A stretch of DNA of 63,307 bases from a bacterium (lineage in GTDB: Bacteria; Babelota; Babeliae; Babelales; Vermiphilaceae). The notes under the pieces were generated by a model. It had not been told where the DNA came from and ran no database searches. It saw only the letters and a program-made list of their open reading frames with translations. Positions 7,404-15,026 of the stretch are shown piece after piece. The DNA lies in assembly GCA_021818945.1 (NCBI GenBank), contig JAKASV010000004.1, positions 1 to 63,307 of the forward strand, read 5' to 3'. The position numbers and the translations under genes are program-made. How positions within the stretch are numbered: the stretch's first letter is position 1; the number at the start of each line of letters is the position of its first letter.

Positions 7404-8993
7404 TTATTGAACAAAGATAAGGTCCTGTCTGCCAGCAAGCACAAGAGCATCAGTGAGTGTTTGGCGACGTGAACCAAGTATATTGGTAAACTGACGAAAT
7501 ATCACAGCCAGCTCACCTGCGCCATCAATCTCCAAAGTATCAATAAATCTTTGAACATCATAATCATGCAAAAATGGAATAATATGACCCAAATTTTGAA
7601 TAAATGCCCACCTGAATGGTAAATGAGATTCGTAATCTAGAAGGTCATGCAGGCGTCTTACAAGCTCCCCTAAATTTGCCTGGCCCATTGTGAACATTCC
7701 TGGCACGAAACCAGCTGGAAATGCTGCTGGTGCTAGAAAAGGGACGGGAAATGCTGCTGGGGCTGGGTCTGGAAATGTCGCTGGGACTGGAGAAGCTGCA
7801 GGAGCAGGCTCAGATGCATGGGCTGTTGTACGACAGACATGTCCCAAGTATGATCTTCTCTCTCCTAAACAAAGCCAACAAAATTCATACCCACACGTAC
7901 ACGTCATATGATCACATCCGCCATTTTTTTCAACACCTTGATGACAACGAGGGCATTGTTTAGTTCTTGATTGTAACAATAACTGGGTTGCACGTTCGGC
8001 AGCCTGAGGGTCAGAAGCAATTTTGCGATCGGATTCCGCCCGAGCGGCAATAGATGTACGTTCTTCTTCAGCTTGGGCGCATGTCATCCAACGTTCATGG
8101 GCAAAACGACAATCAGAACAATAACGTTGCCGACAACTAGGACATGTAATCGTCTCAGGACGTCCACCAAACTCATAAATATAAGAACAGTTAGCAGTTG
8201 GACATTGTCTAAATTGTGCACCGTGTTGCGTCACAAATTCTTGGAATTGAACATCTCTAAGTGCATTAATCAAAGCAGTGTCATGTGCAATTACTGCAAT
8301 ATCAGTCTCACTAAAAGACCGTCCGCAGCCTGGGTTCGGACAATGCAACGTCCTTGAACTGCGTGACCTGACTGCAACAGTAAGTTGCTCATGCAAACAA
8401 TCTCTACAATATCCATGCCCACAGGATAACTGGCAAAAATTATTTCTAGATTTATCTTCCAAGCATATAAGACAATTTCTAGTAGCCTGTTGGACTGCCT
8501 TGGCAGCTTGAGCAGGCCTTGGTTGAGCAACTGCTGCGGCACGTATTGGAGCTGATGCCCTAGGACGCACTGTTGATGCTGCAGTTGAGCGAGATACTGT
8601 GACAGATGCTGGAGCTGACAACCTAGGAGGTTGAGACTGAACAGCTGGGCGTGGAACTACTGCAACCGGAGCCTGAGGGATATGCGACGTGTCCGACAAT
8701 GGCACTTGCTGCTGCGTAATGATACTTGGTGACTGATGTACTACCGATACTCTAGGCTGTTGAGCCTGAGAATGAGATTGTGACACGGATTGCCGACTTG
8801 TTTCAGCATGAGGTATAGAATGTGTAGGTGTTTGCAATGCCTGGGACCCGTTAGCAGCCTGTCTTGTCCGTCTTGCATCTTCATTAATTTTCTGCATCGC
8901 TTTAGCTACTGCATTAAGTCGCACCCAATCCATCCCATACATCTGACATGAAAAAATTGAAACAATAATAAAAACAATAGCTGAATTTTTCAT
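7404..8993 (-). CDS. Exported RBR (RING-IBR-RING) E3 ubiquitin ligase-like protein
   Basis: The 529-residue product has a signal peptide (1-20, ending QMYG), a Q/P/A/S-rich linker (about 45-170) and a complete RBR module. RING1 spans about C174-C223 (CLIC, CGHGYC, CPNPGC). IBR spans about C264-C305. RING2/Rcat spans about C347-C375, with CPRC, NGGCDHMTC and CWLC. C360 in GGCDHM aligns with the catalytic cysteine of HHARI and Parkin, which accepts ubiquitin as a thioester before transfer to substrate. A Pro/Ala-repeat linker (about 393-430) and a C-terminal domain of about 100 residues follow. Bacteria lack ubiquitin, so export to a eukaryotic host is the sensible reading. After the signal peptide it shares the motif D-[WF]-x-R-L-x-AVA-x-AM with the neighbouring nucleotidyltransferase-like protein. 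Confidence 0.93.
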   Translation of the reverse strand: MKNSAIVFIIVSIFSCQMYGMDWVRLNAVAKAMQKINEDARRTRQAANGSQALQTPTHSIPHAETSRQSVSQSHSQAQQPRVSVVHQSPSIITQQQVPLSDTSHIPQAPVAVVPRPAVQSQPPRLSAPASVTVSRSTAASTVRPRASAPIRAAAVAQPRPAQAAKAVQQATRNCLICLEDKSRNNFCQLSCGHGYCRDCLHEQLTVAVRSRSSRTLHCPNPGCGRSFSETDIAVIAHDTALINALRDVQFQEFVTQHGAQFRQCPTANCSYIYEFGGRPETITCPSCRQRYCSDCRFAHERWMTCAQAEEERTSIAARAESDRKIASDPQAAERATQLLLQSRTKQCPRCHQGVEKNGGCDHMTCTCGYEFCWLCLGERRSYLGHVCRTTAHASEPAPAASPVPATFPDPAPAAFPVPFLAPAAFPAGFVPGMFTMGQANLGELVRRLHDLLDYESHLPFRWAFIQNLGHIIPFLHDYDVQRFIDTLEIDGAGELAVIFRQFTNILGSRRQTLTDALVLAGRQDLIFVQ

Positions 8994-9087
8994 AAATTAT
9001 AACCCCTATTTAGCTGTGAATGACATATAAGAAATAATTTTTTTTATTTATTATCACCTAAAATATAACACAAAAATCGGTTCATTA

Positions 9088-9120
9088 AAAAAGGGCCGCT
9101 TTTTATCACGACCCTTTTTT
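9088..9120 (-). terminator. Terminator of the nucleotidyltransferase-like gene
   Basis: On the minus strand, AAAGGGTCG pairs with CGGCCCTTT (plus-strand positions 9109-9117 and 9090-9098, one G-T wobble) and a T-run follows. It lies 20 bp after the stop of the gene at 9141. Confidence 0.8.
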
Positions 9121-9140
9121 TTATCTATGTAAAAACTATC

Positions 9141-11024
9141 TTATCTCAGATTAGCAAATGCTTGCTTGTTCCCTTCTAAGAATGACTGTTCAGTCTCAAA
9201 CAACTGCTTCAAGAATGGCAAATATTTACCATTGAGAGCTTCTATTTCTTTAGGGCCTAAAATTGAATCCGGTGACATCAGCCTCATTTTTTGTAAATCT
9301 CGTAAAGCTCCGTCAGCCTTTAATATTTTGTGGTCTAAAGCATCTAATTCTGAACGCGATCCATGAGAACGGGTAAGCATAGTACGGGATATACGCAAAT
9401 TGGCAAGCTCTTGGGTAAGCTTCTTCTCTTGGTCCTGAAATTCTTCAAGAGTAACCGGAACAGCCCATGTTTGTCTGCGCATCTTCTCTTGCTTGCGTAA
9501 ACGCATACCCATACAGAAATTCATAAGATCTACAAGTCGATTACTCAAAGAAGCACTTATCACACCTTTTTCTGCAAGTGCGCGTGCAATAGCTAACGTG
9601 TTTTGGACCTGTACGTTATACCAGAAGCCCAAATTCGTGAGCAACTGTTCTGCAAAACGATACAATTCACGCTTAATGTCTATTTCTTTTTGCAACTTAC
9701 CTTGAACGACAGAAGATTTATCTGCTTTTTGTAAATAACGAGAAATATCTTCACGCATCTTACAATAGGCAATTTCTTGGCGTCTAGTGGTGTAATTTGG
9801 ATTTTGATAGCGCGATACCCCATTTAAAAATGCTTCACGAGACAATTTATAGCGATTAAAGAGTGCTTTATCACCATACAAACAGGTAATATTACGTGAC
9901 AAGTTTGCAATAGAATCAGATACACGTCGTTCGCGGGCAGAATATGGTTGTGTCATTTCCTGAACAAGACTATCTACCTTAGCGGAAATATCATGGCGAC
10001 TCATACCCTTATATGCAGGATTTTTCAATGCCTTTGCAAGTTCACTGTCAAAGAGCTTTTTGCCCTCTAAATTTGCATATTTTTTATATGCGCCCGATAC
10101 CAAAATATCTAAGTAATGAGCATTCAAATGGCTTGCCAATTCTTCTGGTGTGGTTATAAATAATCTGCTGCCTTCTGTTGGAATATTCTCAAAAGCTCGC
10201 TTCTCTATAGCTTCACGCAATAAAGATTTGATCTGAGAAGGTGATGCATAGCGGGCAAAAAATTTGTTATGAATTGGGCTATTATCAGCCTCATCAAGAC
10301 GCATACCCTTGCCCCCTACATCGGGATGTTCCCCAAGCAAGAAGATTCTATCGGCTAACTCTTGGGAAAACTTGTTAAAAAATGCCACCGCTTGGGTAGT
10401 TTTTTTATCTAAAATTATACCAATTTCAAGGTCAGTAAAAAATCCTGTTTCTTGACGCGCTAAAGACCCAAGGCTAAAAATACAAAAACGAGTAGGAGCG
10501 GGTCCTAGCTTTTTCAAAGTATCACTCACAAGACTATTGATATAAACAATAGTATCATTGGTAATATCCTTCATTAAAGCCGAATATTGAGGTAATGGCT
10601 TAGTTTTTTCTTGATTATAGCGAGCAATATGTTTCTCTCTCAATGCATTTAAGTCTGATCGGTCTTTTTGGATTCTTCCAAATAACTGCTTAACTGCATC
10701 AAATTTTTTGCCCCAATTATGGGTTTTTGCTTTAATTTGATTGCCTGCTGCTGGTGTATAGACTGGAGGACGTTGGGTGACTACAGAGTTTGAAGGCTTC
10801 TTTGAACCAACTGGATTAACTTTTTTTGTCACGCCTCCAACCACAGGAGTAGGTGCTTTGACAGTTGTTTTTTGTGATGCAACTGCGTGCTTACCTATCA
10901 ACTTTGTCATGGCAGCTGCAACCGCATCTAATCTATCAAAATCAACTACCGAATATATAGGGCTGCTCGAAATAACCGCTAGAACACTGACAAGCGATCC
11001 TAAGGTTAAAGATTGTCTTTTCAT
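9141..11024 (-). CDS. Exported nucleotidyltransferase-like protein
   Basis: The 627-residue product has a signal peptide (about 1-25, SSSPIYS) followed by a basic, Pro-rich linker (50-100). A nucleotidyltransferase signature lies at about 184-206: FSLGSLARQETGFFTDLEIG. This resembles the G-S-x(2)-R-x-E-x(5)-D-[LQ]-[DE] motif of the GlnD/DUF294-type polymerase-beta fold, where the acidic pair binds metal. The second acid is Glu rather than Asp. The rest is alpha-helical and charged. Family members move a nucleotide onto protein or RNA; an exported one could modify a host target, but this is inference. GGAGGATTTGTT before the ATG fixes the start. Just after the signal peptide it shares a motif with the adjacent RBR protein. 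Confidence 0.7.
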   Translation of the reverse strand: MKRQSLTLGSLVSVLAVISSSPIYSVVDFDRLDAVAAAMTKLIGKHAVASQKTTVKAPTPVVGGVTKKVNPVGSKKPSNSVVTQRPPVYTPAAGNQIKAKTHNWGKKFDAVKQLFGRIQKDRSDLNALREKHIARYNQEKTKPLPQYSALMKDITNDTIVYINSLVSDTLKKLGPAPTRFCIFSLGSLARQETGFFTDLEIGIILDKKTTQAVAFFNKFSQELADRIFLLGEHPDVGGKGMRLDEADNSPIHNKFFARYASPSQIKSLLREAIEKRAFENIPTEGSRLFITTPEELASHLNAHYLDILVSGAYKKYANLEGKKLFDSELAKALKNPAYKGMSRHDISAKVDSLVQEMTQPYSARERRVSDSIANLSRNITCLYGDKALFNRYKLSREAFLNGVSRYQNPNYTTRRQEIAYCKMREDISRYLQKADKSSVVQGKLQKEIDIKRELYRFAEQLLTNLGFWYNVQVQNTLAIARALAEKGVISASLSNRLVDLMNFCMGMRLRKQEKMRRQTWAVPVTLEEFQDQEKKLTQELANLRISRTMLTRSHGSRSELDALDHKILKADGALRDLQKMRLMSPDSILGPKEIEALNGKYLPFLKQLFETEQSFLEGNKQAFANLR

Positions 11025-11280
11025 AACAAATCCTCCGTTTAAAAAACAAATAAGACAACTATATCGCGATAAAAAATATTTTTTTCAATTCAAATTGTAA
11101 AACTATTACTCATGATAAAGACTTTTTTTATAATGTCAAGATTAAAATTTAAGTATTTATTTATTTTATTGTTTTTTTAGATTGAATTATTTTGATATAT
11201 AAAAAATATCAAATAGAAAAGTAATTAATCAATATCTACGAATAATTTTATCTATTTATAATTAATTTTAGAAAAGTATA
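11025..11280. other. AT-rich spacer
   Basis: About 255 bp of very AT-rich DNA between two minus-strand genes. It must hold the promoter of the nucleotidyltransferase-like gene (proximal to 11025) and the 3' end of the next gene. I see no gene and no clear hairpin. Confidence 0.5.
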
Positions 11281-12465
11281 CTAAATTTGGTTAATAGAGT
11301 TAAAAAATTTTTTAAGATCGACTGGCGGACTGACTCTCTGCGTAGAATGGCTACCGACTTGAACAATTCTTATATAACCGGCTTGTTCTAGCCATGGGCT
11401 GATAGCCTCTATATGAAAGCCTCCAGCACATACTATGACCAGTTTATCGCAACGGTGTTCATAGATAGCCTTGAGTATCTTTAAATCAATAATTGGCGCC
11501 CCCATAACTGAAAAAATTAGATCCTGGGCACCACTATAAAAGTCAGCGCATGACAACCGCAATACATCTTGAACAATCGGGGTATAGATACTATTATAGT
11601 CATGAAAAAATCCGAACATACTCCGTACAACTTCCTTAAAGCATCGTACTCCTACTCGAGCACGATCTTCCATAGCAATAAGCTCCATAATCTGAGTATG
11701 AGGATGAGCCACGACACGAATATTTCGCATATACTGTGCGACAGCATCAAAAACTCGCTTTTTATAACCAAGAGACGCAATCCGCTTATAAGGCAACCCA
11801 ACGATAGGTGATTCGGCAAAAGATTCAAGATGTCTTAAATTGAGATCTAATTGAGATAACAATTTTTTCAATCCCGTCCAGGTGGTTCGATCAACTTCAG
11901 GATGTCTACATTCGATATTCTCAACTCCAATACCCCTACGCGCCGAGCGCAATGCTAAAAATAACAGACTATTTTCTTGAAGTTGGCATAGAACCTTTCC
12001 CCGACATACCCTCATTTGAGGATCTGCAGCAATAATATTTTTTAACTGTAAATTTTTGAGGTCCAGCATTCGTGTATTCTCTACAGAATTAACCAGTCGA
12101 CGTAATCGCGGTTCATTGGTTACTGAAATAGCAGCACAGCACAAATCTATTTCTGACAACGCAGCATAACTTTTAGCAAAAACTATTTGACGATCTGGAG
12201 ATAGTGGGACCACTGCACTGGCTGCATCTTCAACAATAATGAACCCATGTGACTTCTCTGCTGAGCACAATATTGCATCAGATTGTTCCATAGCTACGGC
12301 CCAATCAGCTCGAGGACATGCATGTCTATCACTGAGTAAAATAACAGAGCGAGGTTCATTACCTCCGTTTAATGTGAATAATTGGGCCTGATAGATATAT
12401 GGCTTAGACGCTAATACATACAATAACAAAATAAGAATTGTCAACCGCACTAACATCTTAAACAT
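11281..12465 (-). CDS. Exported protein of unknown function (weakly TraB-like)
   Basis: I chose the ATG at 12465 (394 residues) because a GGGGGG run sits 4-5 nt upstream; an ATG 6 bp earlier is possible. An N-terminal hydrophobic helix (about 4-20) acts as signal or anchor. The rest looks globular, with alternating alpha and beta segments. Near the start is SVILLSDRHACPRADW and near the end LVIVCAGGFHIEAISPWLEQAGY. That pairing, an early [DE]xH and a late GGxHI before a G-Y strand, recalls the TraB/ChaN-like fold, but the similarity is too weak for a call. It is the first of three exported minus-strand products in a row. Confidence 0.7.
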   Translation of the reverse strand: MFKMLVRLTILILLLYVLASKPYIYQAQLFTLNGGNEPRSVILLSDRHACPRADWAVAMEQSDAILCSAEKSHGFIIVEDAASAVVPLSPDRQIVFAKSYAALSEIDLCCAAISVTNEPRLRRLVNSVENTRMLDLKNLQLKNIIAADPQMRVCRGKVLCQLQENSLLFLALRSARRGIGVENIECRHPEVDRTTWTGLKKLLSQLDLNLRHLESFAESPIVGLPYKRIASLGYKKRVFDAVAQYMRNIRVVAHPHTQIMELIAMEDRARVGVRCFKEVVRSMFGFFHDYNSIYTPIVQDVLRLSCADFYSGAQDLIFSVMGAPIIDLKILKAIYEHRCDKLVIVCAGGFHIEAISPWLEQAGYIRIVQVGSHSTQRVSPPVDLKKFFNSINQI

Positions 12466-12471
12466 ATACAT

Positions 12472-12757
12472 CCCCCCTTCGACTTATTTAACTGATCTCC
12501 CTTTTCTATATACCATGATATATATTTACAACTGAATTTTACAATTAAATTATTATTAATATTTTTTTATATTTATTATTAATGAAAAAGATATAGATTT
12601 TTGACTATGCTCAACAATTTAAAAGATTAAGTAAGCTTTTTGAGCAGAACCATGTTTTTTAGAGATAGCTTTACCGACAAATCTGCGCAAGCATTGTACC
12701 AAAAGAACATATTGAATTTTTTAAAGGTCATGCTGAACGATATTTTGACAAATTAGC
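12472..12757. other. Intergenic stretch with possible gene remnant
   Basis: About 285 bp with no intact gene. On the plus strand two short open stretches in different frames look protein-like: about 12603-12655 (DYAQQFKRLSKLFEQNHVF) and about 12668-12761 (ending KEHIEFFKGHAERYFDKLA-stop). Together they may be the frameshifted tail of a decayed gene. The 12540-12590 part is almost pure A/T. Confidence 0.35.
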
Positions 12758-13606
12758 TTAACGGTGCGTATGATTTTTTGTTGCACACAGTTCATGGGCA
12801 TTGCGTAAGAATGAATCAACCTCTGCATTATTTAAGCCATACTTATGCATAATATGGATGTATTTGTGTGCATCACGACAAAGTACAAACCCCTCTTTTA
12901 TGAACAATCTCTTTTGCGCTCTTGATAAGTTTGGCATGGTCGTTATAGGATACAAAGCATAACGATCTATTAACATCGGAAGGTTCTCTTTAGCAGGATA
13001 AGCCCAACCCAAAAGTTCTATACCTGTACAGGTTGCATAACGAATTGCTTCCGAGGTAAATTTTGTATTGGTAACAATCCATATTTCATGAAATCGTCGT
13101 CTATGACTTGCTTCCAATTCCCAATTTTTTTTCATATCATCAAATCGGGCTTTACAATAAAGAGCGACTTTTACGTCAGTCTTCAAGGACTGAGTATTAT
13201 GAAATTTACACTCAACCATAGATAAGATCGAATCACGCGTCAGAATAACGTCGAGTTCATGCTCTACACAAAATCCTTGTTCAATCTGATCAGTTATAGC
13301 CGTATACCCCTGCATTCTAAAAAGCTCAGCAATAAATTGTTCAAACGGAAAGCCCGCTGGACCTAGATCTAATAATGCACGTTTGATATTATAGCGTGCA
13401 GCAGCCGCTGGATGTTCTTGTTGCAACCGACTCAAAGCATAACCATAAATTTCTTTGGTACTACGCAGAGGAGTCAACTGTTGAATTTCAAAAATCATAC
13501 GCTCGATAAGTCTTTCATCTGCACCGGCACGTTTTAAAGAGGTACGAAATTTTTCAATATCAAATAATTCCTTTTTGCCCGATACTTTGCGCACATAAAA
13601 TTCCAT
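12758..13606 (-). CDS. ATP-cone domain fused to Mrr-like endonuclease domain
   Basis: The 282-residue product starts with an ATP-cone (about 3-85: VRKVSGKKELFDIEKFRTSLKRAG), the nucleotide-sensing domain best known from ribonucleotide reductases and NrdR. A restriction-endonuclease-like domain (about 86-215) follows, with the PD-(D/E)xK core visible as D119 (HELDV) and E132-C-K134 (VECKF). Related two-domain proteins occur in many bacteria and are thought to be Mrr-type nucleases gated by nucleotide binding, perhaps for DNA repair or defence. No methyltransferase gene is adjacent. AAGGGAGAACG precedes the ATG. The combination is clear; the role is not established. Confidence 0.85.
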   Translation of the reverse strand: MEFYVRKVSGKKELFDIEKFRTSLKRAGADERLIERMIFEIQQLTPLRSTKEIYGYALSRLQQEHPAAAARYNIKRALLDLGPAGFPFEQFIAELFRMQGYTAITDQIEQGFCVEHELDVILTRDSILSMVECKFHNTQSLKTDVKVALYCKARFDDMKKNWELEASHRRRFHEIWIVTNTKFTSEAIRYATCTGIELLGWAYPAKENLPMLIDRYALYPITTMPNLSRAQKRLFIKEGFVLCRDAHKYIHIMHKYGLNNAEVDSFLRNAHELCATKNHTHR

Positions 13607-13778
13607 CGTTCTCCCTTTTGTAAAAGCTTCGTTTAGGTATTAGTGTACAAAGATCATTACCAAGGTTTCAATCTCTGCGCAAATATAAATTACAAAATCT
13701 TGACTAGGGCAGAAAAAAAAGCAAGTATAAAATCATAGAATCAGAGTCGTATGGTTTAATCCATTATAAGGAGAGAGA

Positions 13779-14369
13779 ATGCGTAAAGTAATAAATGCTG
13801 CTCTAGTTGCTGGCATTCTTGGCATGGTAGCACTTATTGTTGCACAAGAGGTGATGGTTTCACGAACTCCACAGGGACAAGCAAAAGCACTTGAATCCGA
13901 ACCAAATATCGGCATTAATACAAACAATCGCCAAGCAGTATGCAAAATGCTCAATACGTTGCTATCTGATGAATATCTTCTGTATGTAAAAACACAGAAT
14001 TATCACTGGAATGTAACTGGTCTTATGTTTAATGATTTACATCTATTTTTTGGCGAACAATATAAACAACTTGCTTCAATTGTCGATATGGTAGCAGAAC
14101 GTGTTCGCATGCTTGGCGGCACAGCACATGGCACGATGCAAGAATTTGTTGAAAATGCACGCATAAAAGAAGCTGCTGGCATGGTACCACCATACAAAGA
14201 GATGCTCAAAAATCTTCTTGCCGATCAGGAATCTATCATCCGATCGATTCGTGTAGACATCGATGCTACATCAGATGAATTTGAAGATATGGGCACCAAT
14301 AATTTTTTGTGTGAACTTATCACAAAGCATGAAAAAATGGCCTGGATGCTTAGGGCATATATTTCATAA
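13779..14369 (+). CDS. Dps-family ferritin with N-terminal membrane/export segment
   Basis: The 196-residue product has an N-terminal hydrophobic segment (about 5-22) and a linker absent from normal Dps, then a complete Dps domain (about 44-196). Ferroxidase residues are recognisable in YHWNVTG...FNDLHLFFGEQY...D(x)3AER. Dps proteins oxidise Fe(II) with peroxide and store iron as a 12-mer. The extension suggests a membrane-attached or periplasmic form. A soluble paralog follows 22 bp downstream. GGAGAGAGA precedes the ATG. The approach region holds TTGACT (13700) and TATAAA (13726), but their 20-bp spacing is too wide for a firm promoter. Confidence 0.88.
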   Translation: MRKVINAALVAGILGMVALIVAQEVMVSRTPQGQAKALESEPNIGINTNNRQAVCKMLNTLLSDEYLLYVKTQNYHWNVTGLMFNDLHLFFGEQYKQLASIVDMVAERVRMLGGTAHGTMQEFVENARIKEAAGMVPPYKEMLKNLLADQESIIRSIRVDIDATSDEFEDMGTNNFLCELITKHEKMAWMLRAYIS

Positions 14370-14391
14370 TTAATTATTATAAGGATTACAA

Positions 14392-14862
14392 ATGGAAACA
14401 AATATTGGCATAATGCCTAACAATCGTGATGCAGTATCAAAATTACTCAATATTTTATTGAGCGATGAATATGTATTACTTATCAAGACAAAAAATTATC
14501 ATTGGAATGTAACAGGGATGAATTTCAATGATTTACATCTTTTTTTTGACAAACAATATGGCGAACTTCTTGAGATAGTCGATGATACAGCTGAACGAGT
14601 CCGCGCGTTGGGTAATTATTCTTTTGGTACTATGAAAGCATTTATAGAATATGCTCGTATCAAAGAACATATGGGCGAAATCCCAGCGGAAAAAATCATG
14701 ATTAAAAACTTGTTAGCTGATCATGAATCTATTATCAAACTTATCCGTATTGATATAGATAAAACGGTTGAATTTATGGATGCGGGCACTAATAACTTTT
14801 TATGCGAGCTTATTGACAAGCATGAAAGGATGGCCTGGATGCTCAGAGCATATCTCTCATAA
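14392..14862 (+). CDS. dps: Dps-family ferritin (cytosolic)
   Basis: The 156-residue product is a normal-length Dps with no export signal. It has the same ferroxidase motif (YHWNVTG, LHLFFDKQY, DDTAERVRALG) and the C-terminal NNFLCELIDKHERMAWMLRAYLS helix shared with the preceding gene. It would protect DNA and store iron in the cytosol, so the pair covers two compartments. AAGGATTACAA precedes the ATG. The strong similarity of the two proteins points to a tandem duplication followed by gain or loss of the N-terminal extension. Confidence 0.92.
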   Translation: METNIGIMPNNRDAVSKLLNILLSDEYVLLIKTKNYHWNVTGMNFNDLHLFFDKQYGELLEIVDDTAERVRALGNYSFGTMKAFIEYARIKEHMGEIPAEKIMIKNLLADHESIIKLIRIDIDKTVEFMDAGTNNFLCELIDKHERMAWMLRAYLS

Positions 14863-14886
14863 ACATACCCCGTTAAACTATAACAG

Positions 14887-14917
14887 GAAAAGGGTACGTT
14901 GCGAACGTACCCTTTTC
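14887..14917 (+). terminator. Intrinsic terminator after the dps pair
   Basis: GAAAAGGGTACGTT pairs perfectly with AACGTACCCTTTTC around a GCG loop; the T-run is part of the 3' arm. Symmetric enough to work on both strands. Confidence 0.85.
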
Positions 14918-14969
14918 TATAAATGCAAAACAGATGGCGTACCTGCACGTGTGATTGCACTATTAAATC

Positions 14970-14991
14970 GGGGAGCCTAACCAAGCTCCCC
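14970..14991. terminator. Hairpin near the 3' end of the Cache gene
   Basis: GGGGAGC (14970-14976) pairs with GCTCCCC (14985-14991). It lies 36 bp past the stop of the minus-strand Cache gene and may end its transcript, but there is no T-run on either strand. Confidence 0.4.
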
Positions 14992-15026
14992 CAATGTGTC
15001 ATCAATATCTCAATGAAAAATTAATT

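Noticed and set aside
7690..8542. Several overlapping frames opposite and within the RBR gene
   Set aside because: Shadows of a low-complexity Pro/Ala/Gln-rich gene; the RBR frame has clear conserved domains.
13700..13731. TTGACT/TATAAA promoter before the first dps gene
   Set aside because: The 20-bp spacing is outside the usual 16-18 bp; mentioned only in the gene entry.
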